Shown here: in pieces, positions 18,786 through 27,484 of the stretch | Numbering within the stretch: position 1 is the stretch's first letter | Layout of the letters: each line of letters begins with the position of its first letter | Assembly (NCBI RefSeq): GCF_002934545.1 | Contig: NZ_PTJA01000002.1 | Coordinates: forward strand, 310,001 to 374,000 | Length of the DNA: 64,000 nt | Source: Lacrimispora xylanisolvens | GTDB lineage: Bacteria > Bacillota > Clostridia > Lachnospirales > Lachnospiraceae | Reading direction: 5' to 3' | Position numbers and translations under genes: made by a program | The notes under the pieces: model-generated | Told to the model about the DNA's origin: nothing | Databases searched by the model: none | The model's input: only the letters and a program-made list of their open reading frames with translations

Positions 18786-18814
18786 TTACAATTATTGTAT
18801 AAATATGGTATAAT
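18786..18814 (+). promoter_or_regulatory. Predicted promoter of the chemoreceptor gene
   Basis: TTACAA, 17-nt spacer, TATAAT, 42 nt before the ATG. Confidence 0.6.
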
Positions 18815-18855
18815 CTGGTTGACATACAGACATGCTGCGGAAGGGGGATTACGCA

Positions 18856-21015
18856 ATGATGTGGAAACGATTAGGAAAGGGGAAAAAAATACGGTTAGGA
18901 AACGGAGGTAGATTTACACATCTTTCAACAAGAATTGCATTTATGGCTGGAATCATGCTGGTGGTGGTATTTGGTATGTTAATCGGGTTTACCTCCCGAA
19001 TGACAAAGCGTGCGATGCAGCAGTCAGCATTTGGGGAACTAAAAACCCTGGCATCAGAAAACGGGAAAGATATCCAGCAGATCTTTGATACCGCCAATCA
19101 GGTGTCAAACCGGATCACCTATTATCTGGAAAATTCATCGGAAAACAGAAGGCTGATGCTGAGTCTTAGAATCAAGGCAGGGAATACGGCGGAACCGTTT
19201 TATAAAAGCCGGATATCTGACAAGGTAACACTGGATACCAATGGTATGAGAATTGAAGATTACATGATTTCAACCATTCGGTCTTCTGTGATGTATTCTG
19301 AGGATATTAAAGGAATCAGCATTATGTTTGAGCAGTACGGGTTGAGTTCGGCTGCCAGAAGCTACGGGATCTATTCCAGCCAGGATGGAACTGTTACAAG
19401 CTGTGGTAATTATGAAGATTACTCATCAAAAGACTATTATCAGAAAGTGCTGGAGACGGGAGAACGGGTCATTACAGAGCCTTATGAGTCTAATGGTGAG
19501 ATGATTATTACCATGGCAGTGCCGGTCAGTGTCAATGACAGGATGCTTTGCGTGGTTTCTGTCGATGTGGGACTGGATCGGTTCAGCCAGGTAAAAACAG
19601 CCGCTTCCTATCCCAGTATGTTTACCTTTATTCTGAACGAAGCCGGAACCATCATATCTGAAAGCACGGGAAAAGGACTTGCCGGAACCAATGTATCTGA
19701 TTTTGTCAGCACCCAGTCCTGTAAGGAAGGGATAAAAGCAGGAGTTTCATCAGGAGAAGCGTTTCATGTAATTGATGGGGATCGTAAGGGACAAGTATAT
19801 TATTTTTTTGAGCCTATCCAGTTAAACGGTTCCATCTGGTATTCCATAACAGCGGTAAATGCCGGCGATATGAATCGGGAAGCGGAGCGTATGGCTACCC
19901 TGATGACAGTCATATCTGTGGCAGCCATGATCATAATTTTGTTTATGATCACCGCAGTTATTAAGAAACAGTTAAGGCCCTTACATAAATTATCTGCAGC
20001 AGCGGAACAGATCGCAGAGGGAGATTTAAGCGGATTTTCCGGAGTGGAATCAAGAGATGAGATCGGTCAGACCGCAAAGTCCTTTGAGCGGATGTCGTCG
20101 AATTTAAAAATTATTATCGACCGGATTTCCCTGGCTCTTCATGAGATTTCGGACAATCATCTGGATCTGGATGTGGACATGGGGCTGTCCGGAGATTTCT
20201 TCAAACTGGAAGAAGCAGTAAAAAAAATTACATTAAACTTAAATGCGGTTATGTATGAAGTGAATCAGTCAGCCGGCCAGGTTGCTGCAAGTTCGGGTCA
20301 GGTAGCAGAGGGGTCCAAGGTTTTGGCAGATGGAGCAGATGCCCAGGAAAAAACCATTGAGCTGCTGTCAGAATCCGTAAATCATGTATCTGGAAATATC
20401 AAGAAGCTGGCGGAGAAAGCTGGAGACGTTTCCATGCAGGTTCAGCAGACCGGTACCGAAGTGGTAAACTGTGATATGTCCATGCAGAACTTATCAAAAG
20501 CCATGGATGAAATACGTGTTTCTTCCGGAGAAATTGAAAAAATAATTAAGGTAATTGAAGACATTGCTTTCCAGACCAATATTCTTGCACTGAATGCAGC
20601 CATCGAAGCTGCCAGAGCCGGAGAATTTGGCAAAGGCTTTGCAGTGGTTGCAGGTGAAGTGAGGAACTTAGCTGCCAAAAGCTCAGAGGCGGCAAAGAAT
20701 ACAACAGACCTGATACAGAGTTCCATATCGGCTGTGGAGAATGGAAACAGTCTTTTGAATGAAACTGCCAACTCTCTGATGAAGGTGCTAGAGGATTCGG
20801 CTATGGCAGTGGAAGCAGTGGATTCCATTTCTGCAGACGCGGGGAAAGAAGCCAGAGCAGTAGAAGAGATAACAAAAGAACTGGACCAGATATCTTTAGC
20901 AGTCCGCAACAATTCAGCCACAGCAGAGGAAAGTGCCGTTTCCAGCCAGGAACTTTCCAGACAGGCTCAGTTATTGCGCGAATTGGTGGAACGATTCCGG
21001 TTAAGAACCGAATAA
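18856..21015 (+). CDS. Methyl-accepting chemotaxis protein with extracytoplasmic Cache-type sensor
   Basis: 719 residues. Transmembrane helix 1 about 27-47, a large external domain about 50-340 that looks like a double Cache domain ([22 protein letters not shown]), helix 2 about 345-367, HAMP domain, and the cytoplasmic signalling coiled coil. The conserved hairpin tip [24 protein letters not shown] is near residue 560-585 (only key parts cited). The start at 18856 has GGGGG 8 nt upstream; the in-frame ATG at 18832 has no site. It follows the phosphorylase operon but has its own promoter, so it may sense the same sugars or be independent. A strong terminator follows. Confidence 0.93.
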   Translation: MMWKRLGKGKKIRLGNGGRFTHLSTRIAFMAGIMLVVVFGMLIGFTSRMTKRAMQQSAFGELKTLASENGKDIQQIFDTANQVSNRITYYLENSSENRRLMLSLRIKAGNTAEPFYKSRISDKVTLDTNGMRIEDYMISTIRSSVMYSEDIKGISIMFEQYGLSSAARSYGIYSSQDGTVTSCGNYEDYSSKDYYQKVLETGERVITEPYESNGEMIITMAVPVSVNDRMLCVVSVDVGLDRFSQVKTAASYPSMFTFILNEAGTIISESTGKGLAGTNVSDFVSTQSCKEGIKAGVSSGEAFHVIDGDRKGQVYYFFEPIQLNGSIWYSITAVNAGDMNREAERMATLMTVISVAAMIIILFMITAVIKKQLRPLHKLSAAAEQIAEGDLSGFSGVESRDEIGQTAKSFERMSSNLKIIIDRISLALHEISDNHLDLDVDMGLSGDFFKLEEAVKKITLNLNAVMYEVNQSAGQVAASSGQVAEGSKVLADGADAQEKTIELLSESVNHVSGNIKKLAEKAGDVSMQVQQTGTEVVNCDMSMQNLSKAMDEIRVSSGEIEKIIKVIEDIAFQTNILALNAAIEAARAGEFGKGFAVVAGEVRNLAAKSSEAAKNTTDLIQSSISAVENGNSLLNETANSLMKVLEDSAMAVEAVDSISADAGKEARAVEEITKELDQISLAVRNNSATAEESAVSSQELSRQAQLLRELVERFRLRTE

Positions 21016-21017
21016 GG

Positions 21018-21067
21018 GGAAAACGCAGAGGGATAATTAACATTTAACTCTGCGTTTTCCTTTTTTT
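21018..21067 (+). terminator. Rho-independent terminator after the chemoreceptor gene
   Basis: 13-bp perfect stem GGAAAACGCAGAG/CTCTGCGTTTTCC with a 17-nt loop, then seven T. Confidence 0.9.
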
Positions 21068-21204
21068 CGACAGAAAACAGCAATTATTGTATTAATCTAA
21101 CCAAAAATATATTCTGCTTTTATATAAAATATTGTATATATAATCTAAATAATTATACACAATATAAAAATTAACAATTAAATCATAAAATAAATAAAAG
21201 TATA

Positions 21205-21233
21205 TTGACAAATAACGAAATACAGGTTATAAT
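21205..21233 (+). promoter_or_regulatory. Full-consensus promoter of an apparent non-coding transcript
   Basis: TTGACA (21205-21210), 17-nt spacer, TATAAT (21228-21233): a perfect match to the vegetative consensus, in an AT-rich setting. No gene of normal size follows on this strand before 22625. Confidence 0.75.
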
Positions 21234-21239
21234 TATGAC

Positions 21240-21611
21240 ATAACAAAGGGAAACCAAAGTTACAAAGAAGAGAAAATCTAATGAAAGGAGGTACAGTCCA
21301 CCAGAAAGAGCAGATCCGTTTCATTCGAAAGAATGAAACAAAAAACCCCCCACAATCTACCGATGTGAAAGATCAGTGGAGACGAATCAATTGAATGAAG
21401 TGCTGCATGATTCGTAGTAAAACAAAAGATGGATTCATTAAGAAACTGGTTGTAGCAACGGAGAGCGTAAAAAATTTATATAGAGCATGTTTAACACATA
21501 CATAAATTGTAAGTAAACATGAGATGGAAAAGAGGTATTGATTCCAATGGACGAGATAATATAGAAAGGGATATCGATGATAAAATAAATAATCGGTATC
21601 CCTTTCTATCT
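21240..21611 (+). ncRNA. Candidate structured RNA of about 370 nt, family not recognised
   Basis: Between the perfect promoter at 21205-21233 and a long stem at 21561-21609 there is no convincing gene, but several perfect inverted repeats: GTTTCATTC-GAAA-GAATGAAAC (21318-21339, nine pairs with a GNRA tetraloop), ACGAATCA/TGATTCGT (21382-21415, eight pairs) and CATGTTTA/TAAACATG (21486-21521, eight pairs). TCCAC (21297) and GTGGA (21376) could close a branch around the first hairpin. A purine-rich AAAGGAGG at about 21284 looks like a ribosome site but no start codon follows at usable spacing. The only small open frame is 21281-21394, 37 codons, with a poor ribosome site. I do not recognise it as tmRNA, 6S, SRP, RNase P or a riboswitch. 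The neighbours upstream (chemoreceptor) and downstream (radical SAM gene, opposite strand) have their own signals, so this is a free-standing unit. Confidence 0.55.
21561..21609 (+). terminator. Long terminator stem, possibly bidirectional
   Basis: ATAGAAAGGGATA pairs perfectly with TATCCCTTTCTAT and continues as CGAT/ATCG with one wobble, about 18 pairs. The downstream tail CTGTTTAATC is only moderately T-rich. It lies between the candidate RNA and the stop codon of the convergent radical SAM gene and may end both transcripts. Confidence 0.65.
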
Positions 21612-21613
21612 GT

Positions 21614-22528
21614 TTAATCGATTATAATCCCTTCTAAATCAAATGGCGGTGTATATTCTTCCTTTGCACTGCTTTTTTCCTGCATAAATCCCTGTACCAG
21701 ATCCAGCTCAATGGCTTTGTTAAGGACCTTATTGTATTCATAAGAGGTGATTCTGCGGTTAATTTCCGGGTACTGAACACTTTTGTAGAACGGAGTGTAC
21801 TGGCTTAACAGGCTGATATAATACATTCCTTTTTCCAATTCCTCCTTTATCCAGGTAAGCAGAGCCATAGAATCATCTTTCGCTCCCGGAAGAACCATGT
21901 GGCGTATGATTACACCCTTTTCCATCAGTTCACCGGATGGGTCAAACCTGGGAGCCCCGGTCTGGCTGATCATCTGTTTAATGGCTTTTGAAGCTTTCTC
22001 AAAATAATCGGCTGCATTGCTATAACGGGCAGAGAGGGAGCTGCTTTGATATTTTAAATCAGGAAGCCATATATCCACATATCCATCCAGTGCTTTAATC
22101 ACTTCTACTGATTCATATCCCCCGCAGTTGTAGACTACCGGAATGGAAAGCTTTGATTTAACAAGATCCAGGGCTTTCAACACGGACGGAAGGTACTGTG
22201 TGGCAGTTACCAGATTGATGTTGTGGGCACCCTCATCCTGAAGCCTTAAAAATATCCTGGAAAGCTGTTCTACTGTCAGTTCTCTTCCAAAATGTTCCTG
22301 GCTGATGGAGTAATTCTGACAAAAGCAGCAGCGCAGTGTGCAGCCCGAAAAAAAGACGGTTCCGCTTCCCCTGCTTCCGCTGATACAGGGTTCTTCCCAG
22401 TGATGGAGGGCAGCCCGGGCTGCCATGACAGTATCTGTGCAGCCGCAGTATCCAGTGCTTTGCCGGCGGTTAACGTTGCAGTTTCTGGGACACAGACTGC
22501 ATGAATCATACATATAGTCAAAGTTCAT
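21614..22528 (-). CDS. Radical SAM protein related to pyruvate formate-lyase activating enzymes (PflX-like)
   Basis: 304 residues. The radical SAM cluster motif is CTLRCCFC (C-x3-C-x2-C) after a GTVFFSG strand, preceded by an N-terminal cysteine-rich segment CSLCPRNCNVN...GYCGC. This arrangement matches the poorly characterised group of PflA-related proteins (COG1313-like) found without a formate-lyase partner; none is adjacent here. The ATG at 22528 has AGGAG 8 nt upstream; the alternative at 22552 has no ribosome site. Substrate unknown; a glycyl-radical activase function should not be assumed. Confidence 0.85.
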   Translation of the reverse strand: MNFDYMYDSCSLCPRNCNVNRRQSTGYCGCTDTVMAARAALHHWEEPCISGSRGSGTVFFSGCTLRCCFCQNYSISQEHFGRELTVEQLSRIFLRLQDEGAHNINLVTATQYLPSVLKALDLVKSKLSIPVVYNCGGYESVEVIKALDGYVDIWLPDLKYQSSSLSARYSNAADYFEKASKAIKQMISQTGAPRFDPSGELMEKGVIIRHMVLPGAKDDSMALLTWIKEELEKGMYYISLLSQYTPFYKSVQYPEINRRITSYEYNKVLNKAIELDLVQGFMQEKSSAKEEYTPPFDLEGIIID

Positions 22529-22624
22529 ATGATAGGCTCCTGTTGTTGACAAATTATTAATGGTACTTTAATATAATAAAAAATATGCCGGAAAAAGGCA
22601 ATCAAAAACGACAGGAAATACATT

Positions 22625-23335
22625 ATGGAGAATCAGTACAAAAAAATGGAAGCATTGAAATATGCCTTCCCCAAAACACTGCCCGTTATGGCAGGGTATG
22701 TGGTATTAGGCGCAGCCTTTGGAATATTAATGAGAGTAAATGGCTTTGGCATTTTCTGGGCACTCTTATGGAGCGTATTTGTATATGCCGGGAGTCTGCA
22801 GTATCTTGGTATTACATTTTTTACGGCAATGGTGAATCCCTGGTATGCGTTATTCATGTCTGTGATGTTGAATGCCAGACATTTATTTTACGGGCTGTCA
22901 ATGGTAGATCAGTTAAAAGATGCCGGCAGGTTCAGGCCCTATCTCATATTTTCCATGACAGATGAGACTTTTTCAGTTCTTTGCAGTGAACAGGTGCCAG
23001 ACCATCTTTCCAGACACTGGGTTTATTTTTTTATTGCGGCATTGGACCAGCTGTACTGGGTTTTTGGAACGCTTGCAGGAGCCATAGCAGGTACCATGAT
23101 CCGGTTCGACACTGCTGGTATGGATTTTGCCCTGACTGCTCTGTTCACGGTGATTTTTATCGATCAATGGAAATCCTGTAAGGATCATGGACCGGCATGT
23201 ATCGGAGTTATTTCTTCTGTTTTGTGCGTTATGCTTTTTGGCAAGGATGTTTTTATTGTACCTGCCATGGTGGTGATTATTTCCGTTATTACCATTGGTT
23301 ATTGGAAGAGGAAAGATAAGGAGGAACGAAATTGA
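22625..23335 (+). CDS. azlC: AzlC family branched-chain amino acid export permease
   Basis: 236 residues, multiple hydrophobic segments. Typical AzlC features: an N-terminal [20 protein letters not shown] segment, and [14 protein letters not shown] in the middle. AzlCD exports branched-chain amino acids or analogues in bacilli. It overlaps azlD by 4 bases. The divergent radical SAM gene begins 97 bp away. Confidence 0.9.
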   Translation: MENQYKKMEALKYAFPKTLPVMAGYVVLGAAFGILMRVNGFGIFWALLWSVFVYAGSLQYLGITFFTAMVNPWYALFMSVMLNARHLFYGLSMVDQLKDAGRFRPYLIFSMTDETFSVLCSEQVPDHLSRHWVYFFIAALDQLYWVFGTLAGAIAGTMIRFDTAGMDFALTALFTVIFIDQWKSCKDHGPACIGVISSVLCVMLFGKDVFIVPAMVVIISVITIGYWKRKDKEERN

Positions 23336-23667
23336 AACATTATTTAATCAGTTATGCACTAATTACGCTGGCTATGATTCTGGCTACGGTGCTCACCAGG
23401 TTTCTGCCTTTTCTCTTTTTCCCCGCAGGAAAGAAAACACCAAAATATGTGATTTACCTGGGCAATACACTTCCCTATGCTACCATAGGTTTATTAGTGG
23501 TTTACTGCTTAAGAGGAGTTTCTTTTACGGCCCATCCCTATGGCATTCCTGAGGTACTTTCCATCGCAGTCATAGCTGTACTGCATATATGGAAGGGAAA
23601 TTCTCTTTTAAGTATTGGCGGTGGCACGGCTCTTTATATGGTACTGATTCAAACTTTTTTTAAATAA
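23332..23667 (+). CDS. azlD: AzlD family protein, small subunit of the amino acid exporter
   Basis: 111 residues, about four hydrophobic segments, with the family pattern [20 protein letters not shown]. It starts with TTG at 23332, overlapping the azlC stop as TTGA, with AAGGAGG 7 nt upstream; no nearer ATG fits the family N-terminus. Works with AzlC as an export pair. Confidence 0.9.
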   Translation: MKHYLISYALITLAMILATVLTRFLPFLFFPAGKKTPKYVIYLGNTLPYATIGLLVVYCLRGVSFTAHPYGIPEVLSIAVIAVLHIWKGNSLLSIGGGTALYMVLIQTFFK

Positions 23668-23685
23668 CCGGGGAGCATGGAGGCT

Positions 23686-23742
23686 AAAAAAAGATATCTG
23701 ATTCCTTTTCTTTGTGAAAAATGGAGTAAGATATCTTTTTTT
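23686..23742 (+). terminator. Rho-independent terminator after azlCD
   Basis: AAAAAAGATATCT pairs with AGATATCTTTTTT across a loop of about 30 nt, ending in a T run. Confidence 0.7.
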
Positions 23743-23807
23743 ATTTAGATAATAGACGCTTGTCTATTAAAAGATCAATAAAATCCCATTGTCAATTTAT
23801 GGATACG

Positions 23808-23837
23808 TTGACAAATAGTTACAAAATATCGTATAAT
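23808..23837 (+). promoter_or_regulatory. Predicted promoter of the chimeric receptor-regulator gene
   Basis: TTGACA, 18-nt spacer, TATAAT, 66 nt before the ATG. Confidence 0.65.
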
Positions 23838-23903
23838 GAAAAAAACCATTTATGAAATGTCATGGTTCACATTTACCAAAGATGAGACAAGGAGCATAAG
23901 ACT

Positions 23904-25880
23904 ATGAAAACACCGGGGGATAAGAAGTGGAATCGGAAGACCCAAAAGGCAAAAGGAATGGGGTTGGGTAAGAAAAAGAATGGCGGAGCATCAATCAAGG
24001 CAAAATTATCTGTGAAATCATTGAAGATGAAGATGCTGATGTTTATTATTGCAATTATTCTTGGTCTTTCCGTGACCAACATGATTGTCAGTATTTCGGT
24101 AAGTTTTGGTGGTATAACAGATGTTGTAAAGAGTGATCTGGAAGCAACAGGAAAGCTGGTAAATAATCTGATCGTTCAGAATTTAGACCAGATGAAGGTC
24201 AGCATTGAAGCCAGTGCTCAGGGAGGAAGCTTAAAGTCAATTAACTCCAGAGTGGTTACAGAGTACTTAAGTAACCAGTGTACCCTTTATGGTTATAAAG
24301 ATCTGGAAGTAATCAGTAAAGAAGGCGTAGTAACACGCAGTGCCAGCGGGGAGCACATCGGTGACAGCTTCGCAGGTATGGATTACATAACAAAAGCATT
24401 AAACGGACAGACCACAATTTCAACTACGGAATACGACAGCAACAATGCGCTTGTAATCCGGGTGGCTACTCCTTATGATTTTGGAATTCTTGTAGGTACC
24501 TATGACGGAAGTGTGTTAAGTAATCTGATTAAAGACTTTAAAATTGGTAAAACAGGAAATGCATTTCTTTTAGACAGTACCGGAACTTTAATCGGCGGCA
24601 ACAATGCGGATCTTGTTCAGGAACGAAGCAACATGATTGAAAAGGCAAAGAGTGATTCTTCTTACGCCTCTATTGGAAAGATGTTTCAGAAGATCACATC
24701 TGGCGGCACCGGAATCGGAAAATACGAGTATATGGGTGTAAGCAGATTCTGCTACTACAGCCCCATAAGCGGCAGTGATGGCTGGTCACTTGGAGTTGTG
24801 GCACCGATTCATGAAACAACAACCTCAATTTATGCGGTAGTGGCAGGTATGTCAATTCTCCTGCTTGTATCTATTATTGCAGGCTGTTTCATGGCTTTCT
24901 GGTTTGCAGGTTCCATTGCAAGTCCGATATCTGCAATTGCAGACAGAATGAAGCTGTTATCCAATGGAGATTTAACCAGCGAAGTGCCGGTTATAAAACG
25001 GAAAGACGAGATTGGGCAGCTTGCTGAGGAAATCGGCAATTATGTTACCAGTGTCAGAGTATATAACAATACCATTGCGGCATCTATGGACAAGATCGCT
25101 TCCGGTGATTTCCGCCGTTCCCAGGACATGAACTTCAATGGTGATTATGTTGTGATACAGGATGCCATTATGAAGGCGGAAGATATGCTTTCTAAAACCA
25201 TGGAAACATTTGATGAGCATGACATTCAGATTGCGGTGCTGGATATTGAAATGCCCGGGATCAACGGCATTGAGGCGGCACAAGAGATGCGGCGGCGCAA
25301 AAGTCAGTGCAGTATTATTTTTCTGACCGCTTTTGATGATTTTTCTTATGCCAAAAAGGCTATCGGAATCCGGGTTCTTGACTATTTATTAAAGCCCTGC
25401 AAGGGAGAGGAACTGATTGGTGTGCTGGATGAAGCCATGCGTCTGGCTGACAAAGCTCTGCTGGAAGAGAAGGGGGCGGAAGTTCAGACAATAATGGAAC
25501 CTGTATTCAGGCCTTCTGCTGAATTGAGCGCAGGTGACGGGCAGATAAGGCTTCATAAAGTAGCAGAGGCGATACGGCAATACATGGAGGAAAACTATGT
25601 CAGGGACTTATCCATGCAGGATGTGGCGAGGGTGATGAATTATTCAGAAGCATATTTTTGTAAATTGTTTAAACAATGCTTTGATAAAAATTTTACTACA
25701 TATCTTACGGAATGCAGAGTGGAAGCTGCAAAAAAACTTTTGACAGAGCCGATGGTCAATGTAAAGGAGATCGGAGAAGCTGTAGGATATAATGATTCCA
25801 ATTACTTTGCAAAGGTATTTAAGAGGGTTACCGGTATCAGTCCAACAGAATACCGTATAAGCATATTCAACAGAAAATAG
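23904..25880 (+). CDS. Chimeric protein: chemoreceptor sensor/HAMP joined to a truncated receiver and AraC DNA-binding domain
   Basis: 658 residues in one uninterrupted frame. Residues 1 to about 432 are a chemoreceptor front: cytoplasmic basic tail, transmembrane helix about 45-68, Cache-like external domain, helix about 307-335, HAMP and the second HAMP-like helix (IASGDFRRS...MKAEDMLSKTM). The whole methyl-accepting signalling coiled coil is absent. Immediately after, at about codon 433 (near base 25200), the sequence becomes the middle of a response regulator: HDIQIAVLDIEMPGINGIEAAQEM, with the phospho-acceptor Asp and the later Lys in LLKPCKGEEL, but without the first strand and its acidic pair. 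A YesN-type double helix-turn-helix (about 555-655) ends the protein. It could be a membrane-bound transcription factor, or the scar of a deletion joining two genes, or an assembly join. AAGGAGC precedes the ATG. Confidence 0.85.
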   Translation: MKTPGDKKWNRKTQKAKGMGLGKKKNGGASIKAKLSVKSLKMKMLMFIIAIILGLSVTNMIVSISVSFGGITDVVKSDLEATGKLVNNLIVQNLDQMKVSIEASAQGGSLKSINSRVVTEYLSNQCTLYGYKDLEVISKEGVVTRSASGEHIGDSFAGMDYITKALNGQTTISTTEYDSNNALVIRVATPYDFGILVGTYDGSVLSNLIKDFKIGKTGNAFLLDSTGTLIGGNNADLVQERSNMIEKAKSDSSYASIGKMFQKITSGGTGIGKYEYMGVSRFCYYSPISGSDGWSLGVVAPIHETTTSIYAVVAGMSILLLVSIIAGCFMAFWFAGSIASPISAIADRMKLLSNGDLTSEVPVIKRKDEIGQLAEEIGNYVTSVRVYNNTIAASMDKIASGDFRRSQDMNFNGDYVVIQDAIMKAEDMLSKTMETFDEHDIQIAVLDIEMPGINGIEAAQEMRRRKSQCSIIFLTAFDDFSYAKKAIGIRVLDYLLKPCKGEELIGVLDEAMRLADKALLEEKGAEVQTIMEPVFRPSAELSAGDGQIRLHKVAEAIRQYMEENYVRDLSMQDVARVMNYSEAYFCKLFKQCFDKNFTTYLTECRVEAAKKLLTEPMVNVKEIGEAVGYNDSNYFAKVFKRVTGISPTEYRISIFNRK

Positions 25881-26015
25881 AGGCGAATATTGTTGAATAT
25901 ATAAAAATTTAACCGTTTCCTTGCGAAAAGCTGCCAGATATAATAAAATATGTTAATAGGATGTTAAGAAGGGGCAGAAAACTATTAAGACAGCGTTAAG
26001 GAAGGACGGGGGTTT

Positions 26016-27062
26016 ATGAGAAGGGGACTACCAGGTGTATTGATGGGTGTTGTCATGGCAGTAGTTCTTTCTGGCTGCATAGGATCAGAACAGACAGTTG
26101 CGAAGGGGGATCCGGACAAGAATCAGGGTCCGACAGAAGCGGCTACCCCTGAATATGTATTTACCTATGCAGAAAACCAGGCGGAAGATTATCCCACAAC
26201 CCAGGGAGCATATAAATTTGCAGAACTGATCAGCCAGAAAACCAATGGAAGAATTTTAATCAATGTCCAGGCAGGCGGGGTATTGGGAGATGAAAAGTCA
26301 GTATGTGAGCAGCTGCAGTTTGGTGGCATTGATTTTATGAGAATGTCCTTGTCTCCATTGGCAGAGTTTGTTCCAAAGCTGAACGTACTGCAGCTTCCCT
26401 ATCTTTACCGGGATGCAGACCACATGTGGCAGGTGCTTGACGGAGCCATTGGAAAGGATTTCATGAATTCCTTTGAAGGTTCCAATCTGGTGCCTTTATC
26501 CTGGTATGATGCCGGTGCCAGAAATTTTTATAATTCCGTCCGTCCCATCAGGAGGCTGGAAGATATGAAAGGGCTAAAAATTCGTGTTCAGGAATCAGAG
26601 ATGATGATTGGGATGGTAGAAGCACTGGGAGCAAGTCCTGCACCGATGTCTTACGCGGAAGTTTATTCCGCCCTGCAGACAGGAGCAATTAATGGTGCAG
26701 AAAACAACTGGCCCTCCTATGAATCCACCAGTCATTATGAAGTGGCAAAGTTTTACACCATTGATGAACATAACCGCGTACCAGAACTTCAGCTTTGTTC
26801 ACAGCCTACCTGGGACAAACTTTCCATGGCGGATCAGGAAACAATTAAAGAGTGTGCATTGGAGTCAGCGGAGTATGAAAGAATGCTGTGGTCGGAACGT
26901 GAAAGAAAATCGGAGGAAAAGGTCCGTCAGGCAGGGTGCCAGATTATAGAACTGTCGCCGGGCGAGAAGCAGAAATTTCAGGATGCAGTAAAGCCCATGT
27001 ATGAGAAGTACTGCAGTGATTATATGGATATTGTAGATGCAATTATAGATACTGGAAAATAA
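26016..27062 (+). CDS. TRAP-type dicarboxylate-like solute-binding lipoprotein (DctP family), unpaired
   Basis: 348 residues. Lipoprotein signal with lipobox LSGC, then the DctP fold: AENQAEDYPTTQGAYKFAELI at the start of the domain, the conserved ligand Arg region KGLKIRVQESEMM, and the hinge segment YSALQTGAINGAENNWPSY typical of this family. Family members deliver carboxylates to DctQM membrane subunits, which are not encoded nearby. Some lone DctP proteins serve as sensors for two-component systems; here the neighbour upstream carries a YesN-like output domain, which fits that idea. A strong terminator follows. Confidence 0.9.
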   Translation: MRRGLPGVLMGVVMAVVLSGCIGSEQTVAKGDPDKNQGPTEAATPEYVFTYAENQAEDYPTTQGAYKFAELISQKTNGRILINVQAGGVLGDEKSVCEQLQFGGIDFMRMSLSPLAEFVPKLNVLQLPYLYRDADHMWQVLDGAIGKDFMNSFEGSNLVPLSWYDAGARNFYNSVRPIRRLEDMKGLKIRVQESEMMIGMVEALGASPAPMSYAEVYSALQTGAINGAENNWPSYESTSHYEVAKFYTIDEHNRVPELQLCSQPTWDKLSMADQETIKECALESAEYERMLWSERERKSEEKVRQAGCQIIELSPGEKQKFQDAVKPMYEKYCSDYMDIVDAIIDTGK

Positions 27063-27067
27063 GAATG

Positions 27068-27110
27068 ACCCAGCCGGATGTCTTTTGGATATCCGGCTGG
27101 GTTTCTCTTT
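27068..27110 (+). terminator. Terminator between the DctP gene and a convergent small gene
   Basis: Perfect 12-bp stem ACCCAGCCGGAT/ATCCGGCTGGGT with an 11-nt loop, then TTTCTCTTTT. Confidence 0.9.
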
Positions 27111-27116
27111 TGGGAA

Positions 27117-27323
27117 TCACTGCTTTTTATCTTTCACCTTTGCTTTGGGAAGATAGGGGTAGAGATCCTGGTATGCTTCCCGTTCTTCGTCTGAGGCCGG
27201 TTCTGCCGGTATCAGTCCGGTTAAATCTGTGGTGGAACAGGCCTGAATATCAATGTCATAGTTGTTTTTTGCAGTGACCCGGTCCGCCTTCCCGGCAGAG
27301 TCTTTATTTTTATCTGATTTCAT
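27117..27323 (-). CDS. Small hydrophilic protein, conserved-looking, function unknown
   Basis: 68 residues. Charged N-terminus (MKSDKNKDSAGKADR), then a central segment NNYDIDIQACSTTDLTGLIPAEP followed by an acidic helix (SDEEREAYQDLYPYLP) and a basic tail. The ATG has AAAGGAGA 7 nt upstream, which supports a real gene. The TGLIP-plus-acidic-helix layout recalls small uncharacterised proteins I associate with clostridia, but I cannot name a family. No transmembrane segment; one cysteine. Convergent with the DctP gene and sharing its terminator. Confidence 0.65.
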   Translation of the reverse strand: MKSDKNKDSAGKADRVTAKNNYDIDIQACSTTDLTGLIPAEPASDEEREAYQDLYPYLPKAKVKDKKQ

Positions 27324-27484
27324 ATCAAGTCTCCTTTCCGTGTGATTGTTATCCCTTTTTAGTGTGAGAAAATCTACTGTAAATATTCATGGTTTCGTAA
27401 AGTCCCCTTTGGCGTTATAATATTGACCAAACGTTATTGAATAAGGGCGATTTGTCCGTAAATAGATTTACAGGGGGATAATTT

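Noticed and set aside
21240-21611. tmRNA, 6S RNA, SRP RNA or RNase P identity for the candidate RNA
   Set aside because: None of their hallmark sequences (tRNA-like ends with CCA, the SRP Alu/GNAR-GGAA elements, RNase P conserved core) could be seen.
23904-25880. A frameshift or sequencing error as cause of the receptor-regulator fusion
   Set aside because: The join is in one uninterrupted frame and large parts of both parents are missing, so a single-base error cannot explain it; deletion or misassembly remain possible.
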